Positions 56,396-64,000 of a stretch of 64,000 bases of DNA are shown in pieces. Source of the DNA: Curtobacterium sp. MCSS17_015 (lineage in GTDB: Bacteria; Actinomycetota; Actinomycetes; Actinomycetales; Microbacteriaceae); the NCBI RefSeq assembly GCF_003234265.2, contig NZ_CP126256.1:2294001-2358000 (forward strand). The letters run 5' to 3'. Within the stretch, counting starts at the first letter, position 1, and each line of letters begins with the position of its first letter. The translations under genes were made by a program, and so were the position numbers. The notes beneath the pieces are model-generated. The model had not been told where the DNA came from. It made no database searches and saw only the letters and a program-made list of their open reading frames with translations.

Positions 56396-57031
56396 ATGTC
56401 CGTCGTCACCGCCGTCTGCCGCGTCGACCACCTGCGCCCGGACTCCGGCACGATCGGCGTCACCGCGATCGACAAGCGTCCCGTCGCCGGCGCGGTCCGC
56501 GTCCGTCCCCTCGGGCTGTACGCCGACGTGCAGGCGGACCGGAAGCACCACGGCGGCGAGGACCAGGCCGTCTACGTCTACGCCGACGAGGACGCCGCGT
56601 ACTTCGCCGAGCAGCTCGACCGGCCAGTACCGCCCGGGCTCTTCGGCGAGAACCTCCGCACCACCGGCATCGACGTCACCGGGCTCGTGCTCGGCGAGCG
56701 CTGGCGGATCGGTGCGACCCTCGAGCTCGAGGTGACGATCCCACGGACGCCTTGCGGGACCTTCGCGCGCCGCATGGGGATCGACCGGTGGGTCAAGCGC
56801 TTCGCGGAGGAAGGCCGTCCCGGCGCCTACTTCCGCGTCCGCCGTTCCGGGTCGGTGGCCGCGGGTGACGCCGTGACGGTCCTCGAGCGCCCTGAGCACG
56901 GCGTCACGATCGGGCAGATGGCCGCGGGGCTCACGGCGGAGCAGGCGAGAGCGGTGCTCGCCTCTGACGACCGGCTCGCGCCGAAGGTCGTCCGGGAGGC
57001 CCAGCTCGCGCTCCGGCGCGCTGCCGTCTGA
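56396..57031 (+). CDS. MOSC-domain protein
   Basis: 211 residues. MOSC beta-barrel: DRKHHGGEDQAVYVYADEDA (about 48-68) and TPCGTFARRMG with the putative cofactor-binding Cys (about 119). Similar to YiiM-like molybdenum-cofactor-dependent reductases of N-hydroxylated compounds; needs a redox partner not seen here. The ATG lies 6 nt after CAGGCT (leaderless-like). Confidence 0.9.
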   Translation: MSVVTAVCRVDHLRPDSGTIGVTAIDKRPVAGAVRVRPLGLYADVQADRKHHGGEDQAVYVYADEDAAYFAEQLDRPVPPGLFGENLRTTGIDVTGLVLGERWRIGATLELEVTIPRTPCGTFARRMGIDRWVKRFAEEGRPGAYFRVRRSGSVAAGDAVTVLERPEHGVTIGQMAAGLTAEQARAVLASDDRLAPKVVREAQLALRRAAV

Positions 57032-57035
57032 CCGC

Positions 57036-57419
57036 TCAGGGCTGCTGCGCGCCCCGCGTCGGATCGAGCGGGCGCCGGGCACGGGGCAGGCCCGCGACGA
57101 CGAGGTCCCAGGAGTTCGCGACGAGGTCCTCGACCATCGCCTCGTCGAGCCCGGGACCCGGCGAGAGCGTGATCCAGTGCCGTTTGTCCATGTGCCAGCC
57201 CGGGGAGACCTCGGCGAAGTCCCGGACGAGCGCGGCACCGTGCGGAGGAGCGCACTTGAGGTTCACGATGGCGACACCGCGGAGGTCGGTCGTCATCGCG
57301 AACATCCTGTCGACGACCTTGTAGACGTCGGTGTCCGCTCCGAAGGGCTGCGTCTCGGTCACCGCCGGGAGGGCCATGGCGGTCCGAGCGGCGATCCGGT
57401 GCAGGGTGCTGCCGTCCAT
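57036..57419 (-). CDS. MmcQ/YjbR-family DNA-binding-like protein
   Basis: 127 residues. MDGSTLHRIAARTAMALPAV start; ETQPFGADTDVYKVVDRMFAMTTDL and PGWHMDKRHWITLSPGPGLDEAMVEDLVANSWDLVVAGLP are the YjbR signatures. Fold related to CyaY-like; function unknown. Start chosen at ATG 57419 on family length; ATG 57428 is 3 codons upstream. Convergent with MOSC by 4 bp. Confidence 0.88.
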   Translation of the reverse strand: MDGSTLHRIAARTAMALPAVTETQPFGADTDVYKVVDRMFAMTTDLRGVAIVNLKCAPPHGAALVRDFAEVSPGWHMDKRHWITLSPGPGLDEAMVEDLVANSWDLVVAGLPRARRPLDPTRGAQQP

Positions 57420-57563
57420 GCGCCCCATGATGCCCGGCACCGGGGACAGCGGCGTGGCCCCGGGACGATGCACCTCGTTCGGGGGCTGAAGGAAGCTCAT
57501 GGACCGCAGTACCCTCGCCATGCCGAGCGTGCCCGACGTCGGCCATCGTCCCTGGAGGAACCC

Positions 57564-57863
57564 GTGAAGACCATCCGCACCCTCGGCGTCACCACCCTCG
57601 CGCTCGCGCTCACCCTCGGCGGTGTCGTCGGCACCGCCACCAGCGCCTCCGCCGCGCCGAAGACCTACGCCAACTGCACGGCCGTCAACAAGGTGTACTC
57701 GGGCGGCATCGCCAAGAAGTCCGTCACGAAGAACAAGGTGACCTCCGCCGGCAAGACGTCGTACCGAGCGCTCAAGGGCACCGTGAAGAAGGACGACGCG
57801 CTCTACAACGCGAACAAGAAGATGGACCGCGATGCCGACGGGATCGCCTGCGAGAAGAGCTGA
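57564..57863 (+). CDS. secreted excalibur calcium-binding domain protein
   Basis: 99 residues. Sec signal peptide (1-30: TLALALTLGG...ASAAP). The C-terminal excalibur motif is MDRDADGIACEKS (about 87-99), an extracellular DxDxDG calcium-binding loop with a conserved Cys pairing to NCTAVNKVY. GTG start, GGAGG five nt upstream. Probably binds Ca2+ in the cell envelope; exact role unknown. Confidence 0.9.
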   Translation: MKTIRTLGVTTLALALTLGGVVGTATSASAAPKTYANCTAVNKVYSGGIAKKSVTKNKVTSAGKTSYRALKGTVKKDDALYNANKKMDRDADGIACEKS

Positions 57864-57885
57864 GGCTCGGGTGGTGCCGCGAGCG

Positions 57886-58470
57886 TCAGAGCTCCGGCAC
57901 ACCCTCGCCGCCCGACCGCGGCCGTGCCGTCCCGGCGACCCCCGTCACGACGGAGGCCGCCGGGACGTCCTTCGTCACGACCGTGCCCGCACCGACGACG
58001 GAGTCGTCGCCGACGGTGATCCCGCCGATGAGCGCCGAACCGGCGCCGAGGACGACCCGGTCGCCCACCGTCGGGTGCCGCTTGGAACCCGGCCCCGGGC
58101 CTCCGCCGCGACCGCCGAGCGTCACACCGTGGAAGACGAGGACGTCGTCGCCGATGACGGCGGTCTCGCCGATGACCACACCCATGCCGTGGTCGATGAA
58201 GAACCGACGACCGATCCGGGCGCCGGGGTGGATCTCGATCCCCGTCACCGTGCGCGTGGCCTGCGCCAGGATGCGGGCCGCGGTCCGCGAGCCGGGCAGC
58301 GCACGGGCGTGCCACAGGCGGTGCGCGACGCGGTGCGACCAGATCGCGTGCAGGCCCGAGTAGACGATCGCGTTCTCGAGGTCCCCGCGCGCAGCGGGGT
58401 CACCGCGACGTGCGGCGGCCAGGTCCTCCCGGACGGTCCGCAGCACGCCGCGGCGTGGAGCCGTCGTCAC
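57886..58470 (-). CDS. cysE: serine O-acetyltransferase
   Basis: 194 residues, short CysE/EpsC form. Left-handed beta-helix hexapeptides: [53 protein letters not shown]. Makes O-acetylserine for CysK. GTG start overlaps the cysK stop by 4 nt, so both are one operon. A Gly/Pro loop ([14 protein letters not shown]) replaces the usual loop after the acetyl-CoA site. Confidence 0.95.
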   Translation of the reverse strand: MTTAPRRGVLRTVREDLAAARRGDPAARGDLENAIVYSGLHAIWSHRVAHRLWHARALPGSRTAARILAQATRTVTGIEIHPGARIGRRFFIDHGMGVVIGETAVIGDDVLVFHGVTLGGRGGGPGPGSKRHPTVGDRVVLGAGSALIGGITVGDDSVVGAGTVVTKDVPAASVVTGVAGTARPRSGGEGVPEL

Positions 58471-59405
58471 GCAGTGAGCCCCTCGAAGAGCACCGTGGAC
58501 AGGTAGCGCTCCCCCGTGTCGCAGACGATCGCGACGATCCGCTTGCCCGCGTTCTCGGGCCGGGCTGCGACCTGCAGCGCCGCGTGGATGATCGCGCCCG
58601 AGGAGATGCCGGACAGGATGCCCTCTTCCGTCGCGAGCGCACGGGCGACCCGGAGCGCGTCGTCGAGCTCGACGTCGATGACCTCGTCGATGACCGAGCG
58701 GTCGAGGACCTCCGGGACGAAGTTCGCCCCGATGCCCGCGATCTTGTGCGGACCGGCGGTCCCCTTCGTGAGGAGGGGCGAGTCCGCGGGCTCCACGGCG
58801 ACGATCTGCACGCCGGGCACACGCTCCTTGAGCACCTGGCCGACACCGGTGATGGTCCCGCCGGTGCCGACACCCGCGACGAACACGTCGACGTGCTCCT
58901 CGGTGTCGCGGAGGATCTCCTGCGCGGTGGTCCTGCGGTGGATGGCGGCGTTGGCCGTCGTCTCGAACTGGTGGGCGAGGATCGCGCCCGGAGTCTCGTC
59001 GACGATCTGTCCGGCCCGGGCGACGGCGCCCTTCATGCCCTCGGAACCCGGCGTCAGCACGATCTCGGCGCCGTAGGCACGCATCACCGCGCGGCGCTCG
59101 ACACTCATGGTCTCGGGCATCGTCACGATGACCCGGTACCCACGGGCCGCGCCCACGAGGGCCAGCGCGATGCCGGTGTTGCCGGACGAACCCTCGACGA
59201 TGGTGCCGCCGGGCTTCAGGTCACCGGACTCCTCGGCCGCGTCGATGATGGCGACGCCGAGGCGGTCCTTCACGCTCGCGCCGGGGTTGTAGAACTCGAG
59301 CTTGGCGAGGACCTCGGCCCCGCCCTCCTGCGGCAGTCGGTTCAGCCGCACGAGGGGCGTGTTGCCGAAGGCCTGCGTGATGTCGTCGTAGATGGTGCCG
59401 GTCAT
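58467..59405 (-). CDS. cysK: O-acetylserine (thiol) lyase A / cysteine synthase
   Basis: 312 residues. PLP lysine in [11 protein letters not shown] (about 44), substrate loop [20 protein letters not shown], phosphate-binding [13 protein letters not shown] and GISSGAI. Makes cysteine from O-acetylserine and sulfide. ATG 59405 preferred by spacing to GAGGA; cysE is coupled downstream. Confidence 0.96.
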   Translation of the reverse strand: MTGTIYDDITQAFGNTPLVRLNRLPQEGGAEVLAKLEFYNPGASVKDRLGVAIIDAAEESGDLKPGGTIVEGSSGNTGIALALVGAARGYRVIVTMPETMSVERRAVMRAYGAEIVLTPGSEGMKGAVARAGQIVDETPGAILAHQFETTANAAIHRRTTAQEILRDTEEHVDVFVAGVGTGGTITGVGQVLKERVPGVQIVAVEPADSPLLTKGTAGPHKIAGIGANFVPEVLDRSVIDEVIDVELDDALRVARALATEEGILSGISSGAIIHAALQVAARPENAGKRIVAIVCDTGERYLSTVLFEGLTA

Positions 59406-59553
59406 CGGGTGCGTCCTCACGTCGGTCCCATTGCCCCCATCCCAGGAGGCTCGGTGTGCGGCCCGATCCTACCGAGCGGATCCCGGGTGGCCCACGTGGT
59501 GTGACGGCGCCGGACGGGCCCGCCGGACGCCACTTCGGGGGCCAGCCGGTCGG

Positions 59554-60591
59554 TCAGCGGACGAGAGCGGTCCGCGCGAAACGGTCGTCGGTGGCCTCGA
59601 GCACACGCAGCACGTTGCCGCCCGCCAGCGCCCGCAGGTCGGCGCCACCCCACCCCCGGCGGCGCAGCTCGTCGGCGAGCGACGGGTACCGCGACACGTC
59701 CCGCAGGTCCGGGGGCAGCACCGGGGTGCCGTCGTAGTCGCCGCCGAGGCCGATGTGCGCTGCACCGGCGACCTCCCTGGCGTGGTCGACGTGGTCCGCG
59801 ACGTCCGACACCGTGACGAGCGGCAGCTCACCCACCGATCCCGCCTGCTCCCAGTCGGCCCAGGCACGGGACACGAACGCGGGCACGAAGGTGATCATGA
59901 CCACCCCGCCGTTGTCGCTCAGCCGTCCGAGCACGTCGTCGGGTACGTTCCGGGGGTGGTCGTCGAGGGCGACGGTCGACGAGTGGCTGAACACGACCGG
60001 GCGGGTGGCGACGTCGAGGGTGTCCCGCATGGTGCTCGGCGCGGTGTGCGACAGGTCGACGAGCATGCCGATGCGCTCCATCTCGGCGACGACCTCGCGT
60101 CCACGGTCGGTCAGGCCGCCGTGCGCCCGCTCGCCCGTCGCGGAGTCGGCCCACGGGGTGTCGTCGTTGTGCGTCAGGGTCATGTACCGGACCCCGAGCC
60201 GTGCGAAGTCGCGGAGGACGGCCAGGTCGTCGCCGATGGAGTGCCCGCCCTCGGCACCGAGCAGCGAGGCGATCCGCCCCGAGGCGACCGCGGCTCGCAC
60301 CTCGTCGGCCGTGCGCGCGAGGGCGAGGTCGTCCGGGTACCGCTCGACCATCCGGTGCACGAGGTCGATCTGCTGGAGCGTGGTCCGGACGGGGTCGGGC
60401 TCCTCGACGGGCACGTAGACCGACCAGAACTGCCCGACGACGCCGCCGGCGCGGAGCTTCGGCAGGTCGGTGTGGAGCGAGTCGGTCTCCGAGTCGATGC
60501 CGTCGACACCGGACGCGTGCGTGTCACGACGCTCCCACGGCAGGTCGTTGTGGCCGTCGATGACGGGGAAGGTGGAGGCGTCGAGGTCCAT
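59554..60591 (-). CDS. membrane-dipeptidase-like (M19) peptidase
   Basis: 345 residues. FPVIDGHNDLPWERR (first zinc ligands), HGGLTDRGREVVAEMERIGMLVDLSH (bridging residues), VVFSHSSTVAL and HIGLGGDYDGTPVLP are the renal-dipeptidase signature set. Cleaves dipeptides, including D-amino-acid dipeptides; no signal peptide, so cytosolic here. ATG lies 6 nt after -10 TACGGT, leaderless-like. Confidence 0.92.
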   Translation of the reverse strand: MDLDASTFPVIDGHNDLPWERRDTHASGVDGIDSETDSLHTDLPKLRAGGVVGQFWSVYVPVEEPDPVRTTLQQIDLVHRMVERYPDDLALARTADEVRAAVASGRIASLLGAEGGHSIGDDLAVLRDFARLGVRYMTLTHNDDTPWADSATGERAHGGLTDRGREVVAEMERIGMLVDLSHTAPSTMRDTLDVATRPVVFSHSSTVALDDHPRNVPDDVLGRLSDNGGVVMITFVPAFVSRAWADWEQAGSVGELPLVTVSDVADHVDHAREVAGAAHIGLGGDYDGTPVLPPDLRDVSRYPSLADELRRRGWGGADLRALAGGNVLRVLEATDDRFARTALVR

Positions 60592-60611
60592 CCCCCGACC
60601 GTAGCGGCAGG

Positions 60612-61691
60612 TCAGATGCTGCCGGTGAGGGCCTGCAGCCCGAGGCTCGACACCGAGACCACGATCCACAGCGACCCGCCGAGCAGCACCGGGCGGAGCC
60701 CGGCCCGGCGGAACCCGGCGACGTCGGTGGACAGACCGATGGCGCTCAGCGCGACGGTGATGAGGAATGCGGCGACCGCGGCGATGACCGGGTGCGCCGG
60801 ACCGGGGACCAGACCGGTGGAGTTCACGGCGGCGACCAGCACGAAGCCGATCAGGAACCAGGGCACGAGGCGGAACACCCGGCGCGGCGACCAGCGCGCG
60901 GGTGTGGGGCTCGGCACGGTTGGACCGTCGAGGGCGACGCCGTCGGCCGGAGCGGTGCCGGGGCTCGTCCGCCGACCCACGAGCCACGCCAGGACGAGGA
61001 CGACCGGGATGATCATCAGGGTGCGCACGAGCTTCACGACGACCGCGAAGTCGGCCGCACCGGGACCGTAGGTGCTCGCCGCGGCGACGACCGACGAGGT
61101 GTCGTTCACCGCCGTGCCCGCGAACAGACCGAACGCGTGCTGGCTCATCCCCAGCGCGTGCCCCACCACGGGGAAGACGACGACCGCGGCCACGTTGAAC
61201 AGGAAGATCGTCGACACCGCGTAGGCCACCTCGATCGACACGGCACCGATCACGGGGGTCACGGCGGCGATCGCGGAGGCTCCGCAGATCCCCGTCCCGA
61301 CTCCGATCAGGGTCCGGAGGTTGCCGACGACGCCCAGGGCGCGACCGATCCCCCACGCTGCGAGCAGGCAGACGGCGAGGGTGCCGAGCATGACCGGCAG
61401 CGACTCCACCCCGGCACGCGCCACCTGCGCCAGGGACAGCTGGGCACCGAGCAGCACCACCGCGGACTGCAGGACCGTCCTGCTCGCCGTCGAGATGCCG
61501 GGGCGGAACAGCGCACCCGGACGACGGATCGTGCCGATGACCGCGCCGATGAGGACCCCGCTGACCGGGGCGCCGACGACGGGCAGGAGACGGCCGATGA
61601 CCGTGGCGACCACGGCGATGCCGGTCGCGAGCGCGAGACCGGGCACGAGCGCTGCGGCACGGTCGAGCGGGCGCACGGTCGCATTCGTCAC
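60612..61691 (-). CDS. YeiH/UPF0324-family membrane protein
   Basis: 359 residues, about 10 helices. VLQSAVVLLGAQLSLAQVA, GICGASAIAAVTPVIGAVS and FAGTAVNDTSSVVAAASTYG are hallmarks. Proposed to export or import sulfate-like anions; unproven. The GTG start lies 6 nt after CAGGAT. Divergent from the SRPBCC gene with both -10 elements inside a 36-bp gap. Confidence 0.92.
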   Translation of the reverse strand: MTNATVRPLDRAAALVPGLALATGIAVVATVIGRLLPVVGAPVSGVLIGAVIGTIRRPGALFRPGISTASRTVLQSAVVLLGAQLSLAQVARAGVESLPVMLGTLAVCLLAAWGIGRALGVVGNLRTLIGVGTGICGASAIAAVTPVIGAVSIEVAYAVSTIFLFNVAAVVVFPVVGHALGMSQHAFGLFAGTAVNDTSSVVAAASTYGPGAADFAVVVKLVRTLMIIPVVLVLAWLVGRRTSPGTAPADGVALDGPTVPSPTPARWSPRRVFRLVPWFLIGFVLVAAVNSTGLVPGPAHPVIAAVAAFLITVALSAIGLSTDVAGFRRAGLRPVLLGGSLWIVVSVSSLGLQALTGSI

Positions 61692-61697
61692 GTGACC

Positions 61698-61721
61698 ATC
61701 CTGCCGTCGGTGCGCCAGGAT
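61698..61721. promoter_or_regulatory. two divergent -10 elements, 12 bp apart
   Basis: Minus-strand CAGGAT (61703-61698), 6 nt before GTG 61691, and plus-strand CAGGAT (61716-61721), 6 nt before ATG 61728. Both transcripts would be leaderless and their promoters overlap sterically. Confidence 0.5.
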
Positions 61722-61727
61722 CGTGGC

Positions 61728-62225
61728 ATGAGCGCTGCCGTCCGGATCGTGACCGACCTGCCGGTGCCACCGGAGCGTGCCTTCGCACTGTCCCTCGACA
61801 TCGGCGCGCACCTGCGGTCGATGGCAGCGAGCGGCGAGCAAGCCGTCGCCGGACGTACCAGCGGCACGATCGGGCTGGGCGAGACCGTGACGTGGCGAGC
61901 CCGCCACCTCGGCGTCGTCTGGCGGATGACGAGCCGGATCACCGTCCTGGAGGCACCTTGCGCGTTCGTCGACGAACAGGTGCGCGGGCCGTTCGCCCGG
62001 TTCCGGCACGAGCACCGGTTCGAGCCCACGGCCGAGGGGACACGGATGATCGACGAGCTCACGTTCCGCGCGCCCCTCGGTGTGCTCGGGCGGGTCGCCG
62101 AGGGGCTCGTGCTCCGCCGCTACCTCCGGACGCTCATCGTGGAGCGGAACCAATCGCTGGCGTCCGAGCTGCGCGTGGCGTCCGACGACCGTCAGGACCC
62201 GGCGAGTTCCCCGAGCGTGTCGTAG
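61728..62225 (+). CDS. SRPBCC-family (START/Bet v1-like) protein
   Basis: 165 residues. VPPERAFALSLDIGAHLRSM, GLGETVTWRARHLGVVWRMTSRI and DEQVRGPFARFRHEHRFEP are the polyketide-cyclase/ligand-binding-fold features of the CoxG-like SRPBCC group. Binds an unknown hydrophobic ligand. The 3' end overlaps the convergent rpiR gene by 34 bp. Confidence 0.85.
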   Translation: MSAAVRIVTDLPVPPERAFALSLDIGAHLRSMAASGEQAVAGRTSGTIGLGETVTWRARHLGVVWRMTSRITVLEAPCAFVDEQVRGPFARFRHEHRFEPTAEGTRMIDELTFRAPLGVLGRVAEGLVLRRYLRTLIVERNQSLASELRVASDDRQDPASSPSVS

Positions 62226-63019
62226 GCGTTCGCGACGGCGTCGACCCTGGTCCGTCCGGCCGGGCCCGCGGCCTCGTAGACGTCGTTCGTGATCGCGGCG
62301 ACGACGGCGAACAGGGCCGCCATCGAGTCGAACGCCGAGGGCGAGTCGACCGGACACAGCACGGCGGTCGTGGCCGGTGCCGCGATCAGCGCCGCCGTCG
62401 GATCGCCGAGCACGACGACGTCCGCGCCCGTCCCGACGCAGTGCCGGACCACGCGGTCGACGCCGGCCGCGTGCCGCCGGACCGTGACGATGAACACGAG
62501 GTCGCGCCGGTCGAGGTCGGCGACCTCTTCGCCGAGGCGCTGCCCGGGCGAGGGACCGATGCGGACGTCCGGCCGCACCTGCGCGAGTTGCGCCCGGAGC
62601 TGCAGGGCGATCGGGTAGGCACCACGCTCGCCGAACACCAGGACTCGTCGGGCACGCATCACCCGTCGGGCGAGACGAGGTCGGTCGGCCCGCGCGAGCG
62701 AGGCGAAGGCTGCGTCCAGGTTCCGGGCCTCCACCGCACGCTGGTCGACGTGGGCGGCGTCCTCCGCAGCCCATGGCAGGCCGGTGCCGCGGGCCGACAT
62801 GAGGTTCTGCCGGACCTCGGCCGCGTCCTGGAAACCCAGGGACCGGACGAGCCGTGACACGGTCGCCTTGGAGGTCCCGGACTCCGCGGCGAGCTGCGCG
62901 GAGGTCCCGACGAGCAGCAGCTCAGGATCGTGTCGGATCATCGCGGCGACCCGCCGTTCGGCGGGCGAGAGCCGCTCCCACACCCGGTCGATGCGTCCGC
63001 GGACGTCGGGGGCGGTCAC
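62192..63019 (-). CDS. MurR/RpiR-family transcriptional regulator
   Basis: 275 residues. N-terminal HTH (about 12-75): ERRVAAMIRHDPELLLVGTSAQLAAESGTSKATVSRLVRSLGF. C-terminal SIS domain (about 115-250) for phosphosugar-like ligands: RRVLVFGERGAYPIALQL. GTG start overlaps the upstream M20 gene stop by 4 nt, so it probably controls that operon. Members near hydantoin/allantoate genes often control purine or pyrimidine nitrogen use. Confidence 0.9.
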   Translation of the reverse strand: MTAPDVRGRIDRVWERLSPAERRVAAMIRHDPELLLVGTSAQLAAESGTSKATVSRLVRSLGFQDAAEVRQNLMSARGTGLPWAAEDAAHVDQRAVEARNLDAAFASLARADRPRLARRVMRARRVLVFGERGAYPIALQLRAQLAQVRPDVRIGPSPGQRLGEEVADLDRRDLVFIVTVRRHAAGVDRVVRHCVGTGADVVVLGDPTAALIAAPATTAVLCPVDSPSAFDSMAALFAVVAAITNDVYEAAGPAGRTRVDAVANAYDTLGELAGS

Positions 63020-64000
63020 GCGTCGACCTCGTCACCGAGGCGGTGCTCGTGTGCGAGACGCTCGATCGCCGCGGTGAGCGCGTCGACCCCGAGCGCGACG
63101 TCGTCGGCCGAGACGAACTCATCCGGGTGGTGACTGATGCCGTCGGGGTTGCGGAGGAACAGCATCGCGACGTCGGTGACGAGGCCGAGGGACATCGCGT
63201 CGTGGCCGGCGCGTGAGAACAGTTCCAGCGGTGTCGGTTCGCCGGTGGCGACGATGCCGGCGCGGATCGCGTCCATGAGCCGTGGTGCGCAGAAGACCGC
63301 GGGGGCACGGTGCACCTCGGTGGGGGTGACGACGACCCCGCGGCGCTCCCCGATCTGCCGGAAGGCGTCGGCGATGTCGTCCCACACCCGGTCGCGTCCG
63401 TCGTCGAACTCCCCGCGGAGGTCGACCGTGAACGTCGCGAGGCCCGGGACCACGTTGACGGCTCCGGGCTCGACCACCATGGTCCCGACGGTGCCGATGT
63501 GCTGCTCCGCACGGCAGATCCGCTCCACGGCGAGTGCTGCTTCGGCGGCGGCGAGCAGGGCGTCGTGGCGGCGTTCGTAGGGCGTGCCGCCGGCGTGCCG
63601 AGCCTCACCGACCGCCTGCACCGTGAAGCGACGGGCACTCGCGATGCTCGTGACGACGCCGAGCGCCTGGCCGGCCTGCTCCAGGGACGGGCCCTGTTCG
63701 ATGTGCGCCTCGAGGTAGCCGACGAGCGATGCCGGGGCCACGGCGGCCTCGGTGACGCGCCGCGGGTCGAGACCGAAGGACTCGAAGGCGGACCGGAGCG
63801 TGGTGCCGTGCGCGTCCGCGAGGTCCCACCACGACTCGTCCCACACGCCGGCGACCGCGGAGGAGCCGAGCAACGCCTTGCCGAACCGGGTGCCCTCTTC
63901 GTCCGAGAAGGCGATGACCTCGAGTGCGAACGGCAGCGCGCCGTGGTCGTCGACCAGGCGGGCGACGACCTCGATCGCCATGAGGACCCCGACGACGCCG
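63016..64000 (-). CDS. M20-family N-carbamoyl/allantoate amidohydrolase, 5' end beyond window
   Basis: At least 328 residues seen; the frame continues past base 64000, so the N-terminus is missing. FSDEEGTRFGKALLGSSAVAG, YLEAHIEQGPSLEQAG, GEARHAGGTPYERRHDALLAAAEAALA, then SRAGHDAMSLG are the AllC/HyuC (M20 subfamily) signatures, including zinc ligands and the ARHAGG pattern. Hydrolyses allantoate, ureidoglycolate-type or N-carbamoyl amino acids. Coupled to an RpiR regulator. Confidence 0.9.
   Translation of the reverse strand, partial: GVVGVLMAIEVVARLVDDHGALPFALEVIAFSDEEGTRFGKALLGSSAVAGVWDESWWDLADAHGTTLRSAFESFGLDPRRVTEAAVAPASLVGYLEAHIEQGPSLEQAGQALGVVTSIASARRFTVQAVGEARHAGGTPYERRHDALLAAAEAALAVERICRAEQHIGTVGTMVVEPGAVNVVPGLATFTVDLRGEFDDGRDRVWDDIADAFRQIGERRGVVVTPTEVHRAPAVFCAPRLMDAIRAGIVATGEPTPLELFSRAGHDAMSLGLVTDVAMLFLRNPDGISHHPDEFVSADDVALGVDALTAAIERLAHEHRLGDEVDA

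Overview
The window is a high-GC, gene-dense stretch of chromosome (roughly 70-72% G+C by eye) with many 1-4 nt gene overlaps, frequent GTG/TTG starts and many start codons lying 6-7 nt after a TANNNT-like -10 element. The gene set points to an actinobacterium of the family Microbacteriaceae: MSMEG_6728-type protein, DUF5997 beside a LysR substrate-domain protein, an LAxTG surface protein and actinobacterial NrtR-nad operon order. Curtobacterium is my best guess, but that is inference. I see no rRNA, tRNA, CRISPR array, insertion sequence or prophage.

Layout. 1-3.9 kb: end of a Trk/Ktr K+ uptake pair, proC and a CDF metal exporter fired from overlapping divergent promoters, tadA, upp. 3.9-9.6 kb: an 18-bp palindrome, a strong promoter with a leaderless small ORF, an orphan winged-helix regulator, an overlapping MarR-photolyase-serine hydrolase operon, and a TetR gene. 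9.6-14.8 kb: sodA, flavin reductase, a drug-efflux MFS gene with an operator inside its promoter, a Gfo/Idh/MocA oxidoreductase, TetR, and a 56-residue membrane protein. 14.8-16.95 kb: ribE-ribB-ribH behind an FMN riboswitch. 17.15-20.6 kb: two large surface or secreted proteins, one with seven chaplin-like repeats and an LAYTG sorting signal. 20.7-29.5 kb: GNAT, Lrp, DUF5997 and half-LysR genes on overlapping divergent promoters, tag, VOC, a sodium:solute symporter with a small membrane partner, aroQ, FMN reductase, MSMEG_6728. 29.6-35.4 kb: a five-gene NAD operon, nrtR-nadA-nadB-nadC-cysteine desulfurase. 35.5-42.1 kb: acylphosphatase, MFS, alditol oxidase-like gene, thpR and a MetQNI importer. 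42.1-42.37 kb: a repeat- and hairpin-rich gap. 42.4-53.7 kb: EEP phosphatase, MFS, PIG-V-like mannosyltransferase behind a 13-codon leaderless ORF, redox and stress proteins, coaBC, and a DoxX-DUF2071-DUF1810 operon. 53.7-64 kb: GntR, MarR, a secreted muralytic-like protein, MOSC, YjbR, excalibur protein, cysK-cysE, dipeptidase, YeiH, SRPBCC, and an RpiR gene coupled to an M20 amidohydrolase cut off by the window end.

How the genes fit together. Most of the content is cofactor (riboflavin/FMN, NAD, CoA), cysteine and methionine metabolism, oxidative and DNA-damage defence (SOD, photolyase, Tag, pyrimidine-dimer glycosylase-like protein) and cell-surface functions. The least ordinary locus is the chaplin-like protein and its secreted neighbour. 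Other points of interest are widespread leaderless start signals, including two small leader ORFs, overlapping divergent promoters, and a family of GGGAGGC-armed palindromes at gene ends, two of them perfect 50- and 52-bp palindromes with the same core.
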